Source of the DNA: Arthrobacter sp. ISL-72
GTDB taxonomy: Bacteria > Actinomycetota > Actinomycetes > Actinomycetales > Micrococcaceae
Direction: 5' to 3'
DNA: 64,000 nucleotides
Assembly (NCBI RefSeq): GCF_018613755.1
Contig: NZ_JAGGPP010000013.1
Location: 62,001 to 126,000 of the forward strand
Within the stretch, counting starts at the first letter, position 1. Every line of letters starts with the position of its first letter. The position numbers and the translations under genes were made by a program. The notes under the pieces are model-generated. The model was not told the origin of the DNA. It saw nothing but the letters and a program-made list of their open reading frames with translations, and ran no database searches. This document shows, piece after piece, positions 1-8,907 of the stretch.

Positions 1-1083
1 TCCGCCTCGATGCTGCTGGCCAAGCTGTGGAAGCAGGCCGGCCTGCCCGACGGCGTCTTCCAGGTCCTGCACGGGGACAAGGAAACCGTCGACGGCCTGC
101 TGACCCACCCGGACGTGGACGGCATCTCCTTCGTCGGCTCCACCCCGATCGCCCAGTACGTCCACGAGACCGCCACCAAGCACGGCAAGCGCGTCCAGGC
201 CCTGGGCGGGGCGAAGAACCACGCCATCATCCTGCCCGACGCCGACCTCGACAACGCCGCCGACCACCTCGCCGCCGCCGCCTTCGGCTCGGCCGGGGAA
301 CGCTGCATGGCCATCTCCGTCGCCGTCGCCGTCGGCGACGCCGCCGAACTGCTGGTCAAGAAAGTCGAAGAGCGCGCCCTCGCCGTCAAGGTCGACAACG
401 GCACCGCCCCCGGCGCCGAAATGGGCCCGGTCATCACCCCCGCTTCCAAGGAACGCATCGTCAAGATCGTCACCGAAGCCGAAGCCGCCGGCGCCGCCAT
501 GGTGGTGGACGGCCGCGACCTGGTGGTCCCCGGCCACGAGGAAGGCTTCTGGGTCGGCCCCACGGTCATTGACCACGTCAAGACCGAAATGACCGCCTAC
601 ACCGAGGAAATCTTCGGACCCGTCCTCGTGGTGGTCCGGGTCGACGACCTGGACGCCGGCATCAAGCTGATCAACTCCAACCCGTACGGCAACGGCACCG
701 CCATCTTCACCTCCTCCGGCGCCAACGCCCGGAAGTTCCAGCGGTCCGTCACCGTGGGCATGATCGGCATCAACGTGCCGCTGCCCGTCCCGGTGGCCTA
801 CCACTCCTTCGGCGGCTGGAAGGCCTCGCTGTTCGGCGACAAGCACATCTATGGACCCGAAGGCGTTTCCTTCTACACCCGCGGCAAGGTCGTCACCTCC
901 CGCTGGCCCGAGCCCACCCACGCCTCGGGCGCCTCCTACAACTTCCCCTCCCACGCCGACGACTCCCACACCGTGCGCCACGACGGCATCGCAGAGGGCC
1001 TGCCCGACGAAGTCCTGGAAGGACAGGACACCGTTCCCGGGCGCGCCGACGACGGCACAGAAGGCCGCGGGCGGCGAGACTGA
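1..1083 (+). CDS. mmsA: (Methyl)malonate-semialdehyde dehydrogenase, CoA-acylating, 5' truncated
   Basis: This is the C-terminal part of an aldehyde dehydrogenase; the frame is open to base 1, so the start lies outside the window. The catalytic cysteine sits in the family motif AFGSAGERCMAIS, and the conserved EEIFGPVL block follows. In inositol catabolism this enzyme (IolA/MmsA) oxidises malonate semialdehyde to acetyl-CoA with loss of CO2; the same family handles methylmalonate semialdehyde in valine breakdown. The inositol genes directly downstream favour the first role. After the usual end, near VVTSRWPEP, the protein carries a polar tail of about 45 residues, rich in Asp, Gly and His, that most family members lack. 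The next gene starts 62 bases later on the same strand, which suggests one operon. Confidence 0.9.
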   Translation, partial: SASMLLAKLWKQAGLPDGVFQVLHGDKETVDGLLTHPDVDGISFVGSTPIAQYVHETATKHGKRVQALGGAKNHAIILPDADLDNAADHLAAAAFGSAGERCMAISVAVAVGDAAELLVKKVEERALAVKVDNGTAPGAEMGPVITPASKERIVKIVTEAEAAGAAMVVDGRDLVVPGHEEGFWVGPTVIDHVKTEMTAYTEEIFGPVLVVVRVDDLDAGIKLINSNPYGNGTAIFTSSGANARKFQRSVTVGMIGINVPLPVPVAYHSFGGWKASLFGDKHIYGPEGVSFYTRGKVVTSRWPEPTHASGASYNFPSHADDSHTVRHDGIAEGLPDEVLEGQDTVPGRADDGTEGRGRRD

Positions 1084-1145
1084 GCCCTGTTCCTACGGAC
1101 TCCAATATCGCCAGTGCAAGTCGACAAGAGAAAGACAAAGCAGTC

Positions 1146-2063
1146 ATGACTGAAGTAGAGAACAAGCTGATCATCGGTACGGCGCCGGATTCCTGGGGTG
1201 TCTGGTTCCCGGATGACCCCAAGCAGACCCCGTGGGAGCGGTTCCTGGACGAGGTTGCCGAATCCGGCTACAAGTGGATCGAACTCGGCCCCTACGGCTA
1301 CCTGCCGAACGACCCCGCCCGGCTGGCCGAGGAACTCAAGCAGCGCGACCTGAAGGTCACGGCGGGAACGGTCTTCACCGCTTTCCACCGCGGGCTGGAC
1401 CAGTGGGAAACCGCCTGGGAACCCGCCCGCAAGGTCGCCGAACTCACGGCAGCGATGGGCGGCGAGCACATCGTGGTCATCCCGGCCATGTGGCGCGATG
1501 ACGTCACCGGTGAGGCCGTGGAAAGCGGCCAGCTCACCGAGAAGGCCTGGAGCGACCTGTTCGCCGGCCACAACCGCCTGGGCAAGACCCTGCTGGAGGA
1601 CTTCGGCCTGAAGCAGCAGTTCCACTCGCACGCCGATTCCCACGTCGGGGCCCAGGAGGACATTGAAACCCTCCTGGCTGCCACGGATTCGAAATACCTG
1701 AACCTGTGCCTGGACACCGGCCACGCCGAATACTGCGGCGCCTCCAGCCTCGAGCTGATCAAGAACTACCCGGACCGCATCGGCTACCTGCACCTAAAGC
1801 AGATCAATCCGGACATCCTCAAGAAGGTCAACGAGGAAAACATGACCTGGGCCGCCGCTAACCTGGCCGGCGTCATGACCGAGCCGCCGAACGGCCTGCC
1901 CGACCTGCGCGCCGTCATCGAAGCCGTGGAAGCCCTGAACCGGCCCATCTTCGGCATCGTCGAGCAGGACATGTACCCCGTGGCCTTCGACGTCCCCATG
2001 CCGATCGCCAAGCGCACGCGCAACTACCTGCTGTCCTGCGGCTCCCGCACGGCAGTCAACTAA
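1146..2063 (+). CDS. iolE: IolE-like inosose dehydratase (TIM-barrel)
   Basis: A 305-residue sugar-phosphate isomerase/epimerase-fold (AP endonuclease 2-like TIM barrel) protein. Its N-terminal motif GTAPDSWGVWFPDD is characteristic of myo-inosose-2 dehydratase. Likely metal and active-site segments are FHSHADSHVG, CLDTGHAEY, YLHLKQIN and GIVEQDMYPV. In the family, 2-keto-myo-inositol is dehydrated to a trihydroxycyclohexanedione, the step after the IolG dehydrogenase. The gene lies between mmsA and an iolG-type gene and ends 37 bases before the latter, which supports this role. Related proteins isomerise inosose instead, so the exact reaction is inferred. Confidence 0.82.
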   Translation: MTEVENKLIIGTAPDSWGVWFPDDPKQTPWERFLDEVAESGYKWIELGPYGYLPNDPARLAEELKQRDLKVTAGTVFTAFHRGLDQWETAWEPARKVAELTAAMGGEHIVVIPAMWRDDVTGEAVESGQLTEKAWSDLFAGHNRLGKTLLEDFGLKQQFHSHADSHVGAQEDIETLLAATDSKYLNLCLDTGHAEYCGASSLELIKNYPDRIGYLHLKQINPDILKKVNEENMTWAAANLAGVMTEPPNGLPDLRAVIEAVEALNRPIFGIVEQDMYPVAFDVPMPIAKRTRNYLLSCGSRTAVN

Positions 2064-2100
2064 CGGCCGCCCAGGCACCCGAAAACGTAAGGAAAGAATA

Positions 2101-3114
2101 ATGACTGAAACCCTTCGCGTCGCCGTCATCGGCGCCGGCCGCATGGGCGCGGACCACATCCAGCGCCTCAGCAAGCGCATCCACGGCGCAGAAGTCGCCG
2201 CCGTCGTCGACGTTGACCTGGCCCGCGCGCAGGCCGCCATCGAAGGCATCCCCGGCGCAGTGGCCCTGGCCGACGCCGAAGAGGCCCTCAACAACGGCGA
2301 CGTCAACGCCGTGCTGATTGCCACCCCCGGCTTCCTGCACGAGGACATCCTGCTCAAGGTCATCGAGAAGGACATCCCCATCCTCTGCGAAAAGCCGCTG
2401 ACACCTGACGCTGAATCCTCCTGGAAGATCGTCCAGGCCGAGCAGAAGCTGGGCCGCAAGCGGATCCAGGTGGGCTTTATGCGCCGGTTCGACGCCGAAT
2501 ACGCAGCCCTGGGCCAGGTCATCCGCGACCACGAACTGGGCGAACTGCTGATGCTGCACCACCAGCACCGCAACCCGACAACCCCGGCCGGCTTCACCAA
2601 CGAGATGCTGATCAACGACTCCGTGGTCCACGAGTTCGACGCCATCCGGTTCTTCACCGGCGAGGAAATCACGTCCGTCCAGGTGCGGCTGGGCAAGGCC
2701 ACGAAGAACGCCCCGGCCGGCCAGCACGATCCCCAGCACGTCCTAATCGAAACCGAGTCCGGCGTCCTGGCCGACGTCGAGATCTACGTCAACGCCAAGT
2801 TCGGCTACGAAGTGGCAACGCAGGCCTCCTTCGAGGAGGGCATCGTCAGCATCGGCGGTGACAAGGGCCCCTACACCCGCAGCGCCGGCCGCTGGGGCGG
2901 CAACGTCACCCCCGGTTTCGAAGAGCGCTTCGGTGCGGCGTACGACGTCGAGATCCAGTCCTGGGTGGACGCCGCCCTCCGCGGCGAAGTCGGCGGTCCC
3001 ACGGCCTGGGACGGCTACGCCACCGCAGCCTGCTGCGAGGCCGGCGTCGAGGCACAGAAGAACGGCGAGAAGGTCGCCGTGAAGCTGAACGCCAAGCCTG
3101 CCCTCTACAGCTAG
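2101..3114 (+). CDS. iolG: Inositol 2-dehydrogenase (Gfo/Idh/MocA family)
   Basis: A 337-residue NAD-dependent dehydrogenase. The N-terminal Rossmann motif is VIGAGRMGADH, the catalytic-lysine motif is CEKPLT, and the substrate-site motif DSVVHEFD carries the Asp and His used by inositol dehydrogenases. Members oxidise myo-inositol to 2-keto-myo-inositol (scyllo-inosose) in the cytoplasm. The start has an AAGGAAAG ribosome-binding site just upstream. It is the first of three Gfo/Idh/MocA genes in the first 14 kb. Its position between iolE and iolH makes it the best candidate for the primary inositol dehydrogenase; which paralogue takes myo-, scyllo- or D-chiro-inositol cannot be read from sequence. 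Confidence 0.85.
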   Translation: MTETLRVAVIGAGRMGADHIQRLSKRIHGAEVAAVVDVDLARAQAAIEGIPGAVALADAEEALNNGDVNAVLIATPGFLHEDILLKVIEKDIPILCEKPLTPDAESSWKIVQAEQKLGRKRIQVGFMRRFDAEYAALGQVIRDHELGELLMLHHQHRNPTTPAGFTNEMLINDSVVHEFDAIRFFTGEEITSVQVRLGKATKNAPAGQHDPQHVLIETESGVLADVEIYVNAKFGYEVATQASFEEGIVSIGGDKGPYTRSAGRWGGNVTPGFEERFGAAYDVEIQSWVDAALRGEVGGPTAWDGYATAACCEAGVEAQKNGEKVAVKLNAKPALYS

Positions 3115-3127
3115 GCCCGCCGCAATA

Positions 3128-3192
3128 GGAGTTTTTGTCCAGATGGAGCGCCCTTAAGCCCCTCCGGGCCGCTCTATCTGGACAAAAACTCC
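3128..3192. terminator. Long hairpin between iolG and iolH
   Basis: Arms 3128-3150 and 3170-3192 are complementary over 23 positions with one G-T wobble; the loop is 19 bases. The outer arm reads GGAGTTTTTGTCCAGAT. No T-tract follows, so it may limit read-through or stabilise RNA rather than act as a standard terminator. The outer arm is nearly shared with the hairpin at 5595-5657. Confidence 0.7.
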
Positions 3193-3229
3193 CTTCGATA
3201 CCTGACTGATCCACAATGGAGTGTTCCAC

Positions 3230-4102
3230 GTGAAAATCGCCCTTGATCCAACGCCGTTCCACCACTCGCACAGCCTGCTCGAATTCCCCAGGGTGGTGGC
3301 GGACCTCGGCTACAAGTACATGCAGATGACCCCGCACGCCGACTTCATCCCGTTCTACAACCACCCGAAGGCCGACGACGAACTGGTGGGCCAGCTCAAT
3401 AAGGCCTGCAAGGATGCCGGGATCGAAATCGCCTCCGTCCTGCCCGTCCTCCGCTGGTCGGGACCGGACGAGGACGCCCGGGAGGCTGCCGTCCGCTACT
3501 GGAAGCGCGCCATCCAGATCACGGTGGACCTCGGCGTCAGCACCATGAACACCGAATTCAGCGGACGCCCGGAGAAGGCCGAAGAATCAGAGCGTGCCTT
3601 CTACCGCTCCATGGAAGAGTTGCTGCCCATCATCGAACGCGAGGGCATCGACCTGCTCATCGACCCGCACCCGGACGACTTTGTGGAGGAAGGCCTGGCC
3701 GCCATCCGCGTCATCCGCGGCCTGAACTCGAAGAACGTGGGCCTGGTCTACGTGGCCTCGCACAGCTTCCACATGAAGGACGCGCCCCTGGACATTATGC
3801 GCGCAGCGGGGGACAAGCTCCGGCTGGTCCACGTCGCCGACACCATGAACCACCACGCCTCGCATGGACTGCGCTACATCACCAACCCGCCCGGCAACCC
3901 GGTCCGCGTGCACCAGCACCTGAAGGTCGGCGACGGCGACGTCAATTGGGAGGAATTCTTCGGCGGGCTGCAGGAGATCGGCTTCCTTGACCGCGAAGAC
4001 ACCGTCATGGTCTCCAGCGTTTTCGCCGAAGACGAGAACGCGGAGGAGATTTCCCGCTACCAGCTGGACACGATGAACAACTACATCGCCAAAGCGCGGT
4101 AG
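3230..4102 (+). CDS. iolH: IolH-like sugar phosphate isomerase/epimerase
   Basis: A 290-residue TIM-barrel protein of the IolH type. I place the start at GTG 3230, giving [10 protein letters not shown] as in known IolH proteins; GGAG at 3218-3221 has proper spacing for it. An upstream in-frame GTG at 3221 overlaps that Shine-Dalgarno sequence. Putative metal-site segments are [22 protein letters not shown] and HLKVGDGDV. IolH is carried in many inositol operons, but its biochemical role is poorly defined. It follows iolG after a long hairpin and precedes the MFS porter by 10 bases, so it is probably co-transcribed with the transporter. Confidence 0.78.
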   Translation: MKIALDPTPFHHSHSLLEFPRVVADLGYKYMQMTPHADFIPFYNHPKADDELVGQLNKACKDAGIEIASVLPVLRWSGPDEDAREAAVRYWKRAIQITVDLGVSTMNTEFSGRPEKAEESERAFYRSMEELLPIIEREGIDLLIDPHPDDFVEEGLAAIRVIRGLNSKNVGLVYVASHSFHMKDAPLDIMRAAGDKLRLVHVADTMNHHASHGLRYITNPPGNPVRVHQHLKVGDGDVNWEEFFGGLQEIGFLDREDTVMVSSVFAEDENAEEISRYQLDTMNNYIAKAR

Positions 4103-4112
4103 CGGCTGCCCT

Positions 4113-5582
4113 ATGAAGGAACCGGAACACACACTCACCAGTACCCCCTCGCAGTCCCTGGCCGGACCCGCCGGCGGCGCGGCGAATCCCAAGGGATTCA
4201 TGCGCCGGGTGGCCCTGTTCTCAACCTTCGGCGGACTCCTGTTCGGCTATGACACCGGGGTCATCAACGGTGCACTCCCGTTCATGCAGCGGGACCTCGG
4301 GCTGACGCCGCTGACGGAAGGGCTGGTCACTTCCACCCTGCTGTTCGGTGCCGCCTTCGGTGCCATCACCGCCGGCAGGCTGTCGGACCGTTTTGGCCGC
4401 CGCAGGACCATCATGGTGCTGGCGCTCATCTTCGCCGTGTCCACTATTGCCTGTTCCATCGCACCCACCACTGGGCTGCTGGTCCTGGCCCGGACGGTCC
4501 TTGGTTTGGCGGTCGGCGGGGCATCGGTGATCGTGCCGGTGTACCTCGCGGAAATGTCACCCGCGGCCCAGCGCGGCCGGATCGTGACGCAGAACGAGCT
4601 CATGATCGTCACGGGCCAGTTCCTGGCGTTCACCTTCAACGCCGTCCTGGGCAACACCTTCCCCGAGGCTTCCCATGTGTGGCGGTGGATGCTGGTGATC
4701 GCCACGCTGCCCGCCGTCGTGCTTTGGTTCGGAATGCTGGTCCTGCCGGAGAGCCCGCGCTGGCTGGCCTCGGCCGGACGCTTCGGCGAGGTCCTCGACG
4801 TGCTGCGCAAGACCCGTGCAGCAGCGGACATCTCCACCGAATTCGACGAAGTGCGGCAGGCTGCCAGGGAGGACTATCAGTCCAAGCTTGGCACTTGGCG
4901 GGACCTCACCGTTCCGTGGATCCGCCGCATCTTTGTTGTGGGGCTCGGCATGGCCGTGATCAACCAGATCAGCGGCGTCAACGCGATCATGTACTACGGC
5001 ACCTCGATCCTCTCCAGTTCCGGCTTCGGGGACCAGGGCGCCCTGCTGGCCAACGTCGTCAACGGCGTCACGTCCGTGGTGGCCGTCGTCGTCGGAATGT
5101 CCCTGATGACCCGGGTCCGACGGAAGTCCATGCTGATCGTGGGCCTGGCGGGCACTGCGTCCTCGCTGCTGGCGATCGGCCTGACTTCGATGCTGATCCC
5201 GGAAGGCACGCTTCGGGGCTATCTGGTGCTGCTGTTCATGGTGACGTTCCTGGCGTCCATGCAGTCCTGCATCGGCACGGTGACGTGGCTGACGATGTCC
5301 GAGATCTTCCCGCTGCACGTCCGCGGCATCGGCATGGGCATCTGCGTGTTCGTGCTGTGGATGATCAACTTCCTGATCGGCTTCTTCTTCCCGCAGATGG
5401 CCGCCTGGATCGGCGTTTCAACGACGTTCTTCATCTTCGTCGCCCTCCAAGTGGCAGCCATCGTCTGGGTGAAGCGCGTGGTGCCGGAAACCAAGGACAA
5501 GAGCCTTGAGGACCTGGAGCACTACTTCAAGAACGCCGCGGGGGAGAGCACCGCCGCCGGGCACGGAGCGCAAGCGAAGTAA
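4113..5582 (+). CDS. MFS sugar porter, probable inositol:H+ symporter
   Basis: A 489-residue major facilitator of the sugar porter family with about 12 membrane segments. Family signatures are present: [16 protein letters not shown] in the first helix, [11 protein letters not shown] in the loop between helices 2 and 3, PESPRWL after helix 6, and [12 protein letters not shown] at the C-terminus. The N-terminal 30 residues are a polar leader. It resembles IolT-type inositol transporters and lies 10 bases after iolH, so inositol or another cyclitol is the likely substrate. The region also encodes an ABC importer, so the cell may have both low- and high-affinity uptake. Confidence 0.85.
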   Translation: MKEPEHTLTSTPSQSLAGPAGGAANPKGFMRRVALFSTFGGLLFGYDTGVINGALPFMQRDLGLTPLTEGLVTSTLLFGAAFGAITAGRLSDRFGRRRTIMVLALIFAVSTIACSIAPTTGLLVLARTVLGLAVGGASVIVPVYLAEMSPAAQRGRIVTQNELMIVTGQFLAFTFNAVLGNTFPEASHVWRWMLVIATLPAVVLWFGMLVLPESPRWLASAGRFGEVLDVLRKTRAAADISTEFDEVRQAAREDYQSKLGTWRDLTVPWIRRIFVVGLGMAVINQISGVNAIMYYGTSILSSSGFGDQGALLANVVNGVTSVVAVVVGMSLMTRVRRKSMLIVGLAGTASSLLAIGLTSMLIPEGTLRGYLVLLFMVTFLASMQSCIGTVTWLTMSEIFPLHVRGIGMGICVFVLWMINFLIGFFFPQMAAWIGVSTTFFIFVALQVAAIVWVKRVVPETKDKSLEDLEHYFKNAAGESTAAGHGAQAK

Positions 5583-5594
5583 GCACCACCAATA

Positions 5595-5657
5595 GAGTTT
5601 TTGTGCAGATAAAGGCCCCTTGAGTCGCTCAAGGGGCCTTTATCTGCACAAAAACTC
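5595..5657. terminator. Perfect 30-bp-arm hairpin, convergent gene ends
   Basis: Arms 5595-5624 and 5628-5657 are exactly complementary over 30 bp with a TCG loop. The hairpin lies between the ends of the porter gene (plus strand) and the MarR gene (minus strand), so it can serve both. The outer arm GAGTTTTTGTGCAGATAAAG matches the 3128 hairpin except for single bases. Confidence 0.85.
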
Positions 5658-5735
5658 GTCAAGAGCAGCGTCCGACGGCGACGCTTACCCTACGACGGCG
5701 GCGCCGGCCTTACGTTCGCACCAGACCTGGACGCG

Positions 5736-6185
5736 CTACGCGTGCGCGTGGAGCTTCGGGAGGGCGTCCACCAGCGGGGCGAGCTCGGGGATCTCGTGGG
5801 CCTCGGCGAGGGCGCGTTCCAGCGTGGCGTCGTGGACGGGCCGCGCCGTCTCCAGCAGGCTGATGCCGCTCGGCGTGAGCTCCGTGTAGATGCCGCGCCG
5901 GTCGTCCGCGCACAGAACGCGGGTCAGCAGGCCCCGGTCCTCGAGCCTGTTCACCAGCCTGGTGGTGGCGCTCGCGCTCAGCGCCGTGGCGCGTGCCAGC
6001 TGCTGCATGCGCATATGCCAGCCGTCCTGCCTGCTGAGGGCATCCAGCACCGTGTACTCCACGACAGACAGTTGGGCCTCTGCCTGGAGCGAGCGTTCCA
6101 GCTCCGACTCAATGAGCCCGTGCAAGGCCGCCAGGGTGCGCCACCCCTGCGCGCGGACTTCAACGGCGTCGTCCTTGATGCCCAT
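5736..6185 (-). CDS. MarR-family transcriptional regulator
   Basis: A 149-residue winged-helix regulator. I chose the start at 6185 (MGIKDDAVEV) because a GGGAA ribosome-binding site precedes it; a longer reading to 6239 would run into the operator. The HTH and wing region includes LARATALSASATTRLVNRLE and DRRGIYTELTPSG. MarR proteins are usually dimeric repressors released by phenolic or toxic ligands. It is divergent from an efflux-type MFS gene with a 16-bp palindrome between them, the standard layout for repression of both genes. Confidence 0.88.
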   Translation of the reverse strand: MGIKDDAVEVRAQGWRTLAALHGLIESELERSLQAEAQLSVVEYTVLDALSRQDGWHMRMQQLARATALSASATTRLVNRLEDRGLLTRVLCADDRRGIYTELTPSGISLLETARPVHDATLERALAEAHEIPELAPLVDALPKLHAHA

Positions 6186-6233
6186 CTTGTGTTTCCCTTC
6201 GGATCGTGTACCAGCCGGACGTGTACCGGGGCA

Positions 6234-6249
6234 CAACAATTAATAGTTG
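6234..6249. promoter_or_regulatory. Probable MarR operator
   Basis: CAACAATTAATAGTTG is a palindrome with one mismatched pair, in the 188-bp gap between the divergent marR and MFS genes. A second half-site-like TGCAACAA lies at 6271-6278. Site size and position fit MarR dimers; binding is inferred. Confidence 0.6.
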
Positions 6250-6373
6250 CTTGCGCGTGGTATCTGCTTATGCAACAATAAATAACGCGTCTGCAACTAC
6301 TAGCTTAGGCGCGCTACCCCTCCCCGTACAGTTCCCCGTATATCCACCCGTACAGCCTCGAAGGAGCATTCCC

Positions 6374-7624
6374 ATGCCTATTGGCCTCCTAGCCCTCGCC
6401 CTTGGCGGGTTCGGGATCGGACTCACCGAGTTTGTGATCATGGGCCTGCTGCCCGAAGTGGCCGCCGACTTCAACGTCAGCGAGGCCACCGCCGGCTGGC
6501 TGATCTCCGGCTACGCCCTCGCCGTCGTCGTCGGCGCCCTGCTGCTCACCGCGGCCGTGACGCGCTTCGAGCGCAAGCCCGTGCTCGCGCTCCTGCTGGT
6601 GCTGTTCATCGCCGGCAACCTGATCTCCGCCGTGGCCCCCGACTACCCGCTGATGATGATCGGCCGGGTCGTTGCCGCCCTGGCCCACGGTGCCTTCTTT
6701 GGTGTCGGGGCCGTGGTGGCCGCCGATATGGTGGCGCCCACCAAAAAGGCGGGTGCCATCGCCATCATGTTCACCGGCCTGACCGCCGCTAATGTCCTCG
6801 GTGTCCCTTTCGGCACCATGCTCGGCCAGGCGGCCGGCTGGCGCTCCACCTTCTGGGCCATCACGGGCGTCGGCGTCCTGGCTCTGGCCGGCATCCTGAT
6901 GCTGGTGCCCCGCACCGGACGCGGCGGCGCCGCGAAGTCTGCCCCCGGTGGGCTCCGGAGCGAACTCGGCGCCTTCCGCTCCGCCCAGGTCTGGCTGTCC
7001 ATCCTCGTGACCATCCTCGGCTACGGTGGCATGTTCGGCGCCTTCACCTACATTGCCTTCACCCTCACCGAAGTGACCGGCTTTGCAGCGTCGACCGTGC
7101 CCTGGCTCCTGATCCTCTTCGGCGTCGGACTGTTCATCGGGAACACTGTTGGCGGCAAGGCTGCCGACCGCAACGTGGACCGGACGCTGCTGGTGGTCCT
7201 TGCTGTGCTGGTGGTGGTCCTGGCGGCTTTCGCCCAGACGGCCGGCAACCAGCCCCTCACCGTTGCCTCCATCGTTCTGATGGGCGGCTTCGGTTTCGCC
7301 ACTGTGCCGGGACTGCAGCTGCGGGTCATGAAGTACGCCAACAACGCACCCACCCTTGCGTCGGGGGCCAACATCGGCGCCTTCAACGTCGGCAACGCCC
7401 TCGGTGCCTGGCTCGGCGGCGTGACCATCACGGCCGGCCTCGGCTACACCTCACCTATCTGGGCAGGCGCCGGCATCACCCTCCTCGGCCTCGGCGTGAT
7501 GGCGTTCGCGGCCTTCAATGCCAGGCGCCACGGCGCCGGACGGACGACGGCGGAAGTGCCTGCCACCGTCGGCCCGCCCGCCGCCGGTGCTCCCGCCGTC
7601 CAGCCGGCCGCAGCTGGCCGCTGA
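6374..7624 (+). CDS. MFS efflux transporter (DHA1, AraJ/Cmr-like)
   Basis: A 416-residue major facilitator with about 12 membrane helices. The start at 6374 (MPIGLLALALGGFGIGLTEF) has AAGGAG at 6361-6366; a longer frame to 6206 would pass through the operator region. The first-helix motif GLTEFVIMGLLPEVAADF is typical of the AraJ/chloramphenicol-resistance-type drug:H+ antiporter-1 group. The C-terminus is a low-complexity Ala/Pro-rich tail. The divergent MarR gene suggests induction by a toxic compound; the substrate is unknown. Confidence 0.85.
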   Translation: MPIGLLALALGGFGIGLTEFVIMGLLPEVAADFNVSEATAGWLISGYALAVVVGALLLTAAVTRFERKPVLALLLVLFIAGNLISAVAPDYPLMMIGRVVAALAHGAFFGVGAVVAADMVAPTKKAGAIAIMFTGLTAANVLGVPFGTMLGQAAGWRSTFWAITGVGVLALAGILMLVPRTGRGGAAKSAPGGLRSELGAFRSAQVWLSILVTILGYGGMFGAFTYIAFTLTEVTGFAASTVPWLLILFGVGLFIGNTVGGKAADRNVDRTLLVVLAVLVVVLAAFAQTAGNQPLTVASIVLMGGFGFATVPGLQLRVMKYANNAPTLASGANIGAFNVGNALGAWLGGVTITAGLGYTSPIWAGAGITLLGLGVMAFAAFNARRHGAGRTTAEVPATVGPPAAGAPAVQPAAAGR

Positions 7625-7646
7625 GGCGCAGTATAGGCGCGTTCGG

Positions 7647-7690
7647 AGCGCCGGGGATGACGGAATCGGCCGCCATTCCCGGCGCTTTTT
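7647..7690 (+). terminator. Intrinsic terminator after MFS gene
   Basis: Arms AGCGCCGGGGATG (7647-7659) and CCATTCCCGGCGCT (7673-7686) pair with one mismatch and are followed by a T5 run. This is the most canonical Rho-independent terminator in the window. Confidence 0.85.
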
Positions 7691-7726
7691 ATGCCATTTG
7701 AGCCGTACTTCAAGTTAAAACATCCT

Positions 7727-7772
7727 AATGTCAGGACAAACTATTGACATTGGTGAGCTGAGTCACCATGAT
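7727..7772 (+). promoter_or_regulatory. Promoter and operator for the sugar ABC transporter
   Basis: TTGACA at 7744-7749 and CATGAT at 7767-7772 are separated by 17 bases, a sigma-70-type promoter. A perfect 7-bp inverted repeat, AATGTCA (7727-7733) and TGACATT (7745-7751), overlaps the -35 box. A second one, GGTGA/TCACC at 7752-7767, fills the spacer. Repressor binding here would block the promoter; the regulator is not identified. Confidence 0.65.
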
Positions 7773-7839
7773 CGAGGTAGACAGTGCTCCGGCGGCTGCA
7801 GAGAGGCAGCCCGGAACCTGAGATCAAAGGAGATTAATC

Positions 7840-8841
7840 GTGAAGAAGTTTTCCTGGCGGAAGGCAGCGCTCGTAGCCGCGGTCGTTCCGATGATGGCGC
7901 TGAGCGCCTGCTCCAGCACCGGAGGCAAGCCTGCAGAAAGTGGAAATGCCGGCGCCGGCGGCCAGGTGGCCAGCACGCCCCGGATCAAGATCGCCCTCGT
8001 CACCCACGCCGCTCCCGGCGACACTTTCTGGGACATCCTCCGCAAGGGGGCCGAAGAGGCTGCAGCCAAGGACAACGTGGAACTGCTCTACACCTCGGAC
8101 CCCGAAGGCGGGCGCCAGGCCCAGCTGATCCAGCAGGCTATCGACCAGAAAGTGGACGGGATTGCCGTCACCCTCGCCAAGCCGGATGCGCTCAAGGATG
8201 TACTGAAGAAAGCTACGGACGCAGGTATTCCGGTTGTCAGCCTGAACTCCGGCGCTGATGTCTGGAAGAAGGTGGGCGCGTTCACCCACTTCGGCTCGGA
8301 CGAGAACCTGGCCGGTGCCGCCGTCGGCGAAAAGCTGTCCTCCCTGGGCGCCAAGCACCCCATCTGCGTGATCATGGAGCAGGGTAACGTGGCCCTCGAC
8401 TCCCGGTGTGCCGGCGTCAAGTCGAAGATCCCCGGCACGGAGAACCTGTTTGTCCAGGGCACTGATATGACACAGGTGTCCTCCACCGTGACCGCCAAGC
8501 TCCAGGCCACGCCCGATGCCGACGCCATCATCGGACTCGGCGCACCGTTCACACTGACCATCAACAAGGCGGTGGAGTCGCTGAACATGCAGAGCAAGGT
8601 CAAGGTGGCTTCCTTCGACATGAACGGTGACCTGGCCCAGGCCATCATCGACGGCAAGGTTGCGTTCACGGTGGACCAGCAGCCGTGGCTGCAGGGCTAC
8701 GGCTCCATCGACGCGCTCTGGCAGGTTAAACGGGCGGGCATCCACGTCGGCGGCGGCCTTCCGGTGCTGACCGGCCCGTCCATCATCGATAAAGCCGCCG
8801 CTCCAGACGTGCTCAAATTCGCCAAGGAAGGCATCCGCTAA
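7840..8841 (+). CDS. Sugar ABC transporter substrate-binding lipoprotein
   Basis: A 333-residue ribose/galactose-type (Peripla_BP_4) binding protein. It starts at GTG 7840 behind AAAGGAG. The signal peptide MKKFSWRKAALVAAV ends in the lipobox LSAC, so the mature protein is anchored to the outer membrane face by lipid. Domain features include IALVTHAAPGDTFWDILRKG and DGIAVTLAKPDALKDVL. It precedes the permease and ATPase genes; its place inside the inositol cluster suggests inositol or a related polyol as ligand. A GC-rich hairpin after the stop codon probably lets this gene be expressed above the permease. Confidence 0.88.
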   Translation: MKKFSWRKAALVAAVVPMMALSACSSTGGKPAESGNAGAGGQVASTPRIKIALVTHAAPGDTFWDILRKGAEEAAAKDNVELLYTSDPEGGRQAQLIQQAIDQKVDGIAVTLAKPDALKDVLKKATDAGIPVVSLNSGADVWKKVGAFTHFGSDENLAGAAVGEKLSSLGAKHPICVIMEQGNVALDSRCAGVKSKIPGTENLFVQGTDMTQVSSTVTAKLQATPDADAIIGLGAPFTLTINKAVESLNMQSKVKVASFDMNGDLAQAIIDGKVAFTVDQQPWLQGYGSIDALWQVKRAGIHVGGGLPVLTGPSIIDKAAAPDVLKFAKEGIR

Positions 8842-8854
8842 GGATTCCTTGAGT

Positions 8855-8886
8855 CGGGTTCCGGGGCTTGGCCGCCCCGGAACCCG
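8855..8886 (+). terminator. Hairpin between binding-protein and permease genes
   Basis: CGGGTTCCGGGGC (8855-8867) and GCCCCGGAACCCG (8874-8886) form a perfect 13-bp stem with a 6-base loop and no T-run. Such stems after the binding-protein gene commonly protect its mRNA or attenuate downstream genes. Confidence 0.65.
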
Positions 8887-8907
8887 TCCCGAGTAGGAGA
8901 AAACACC

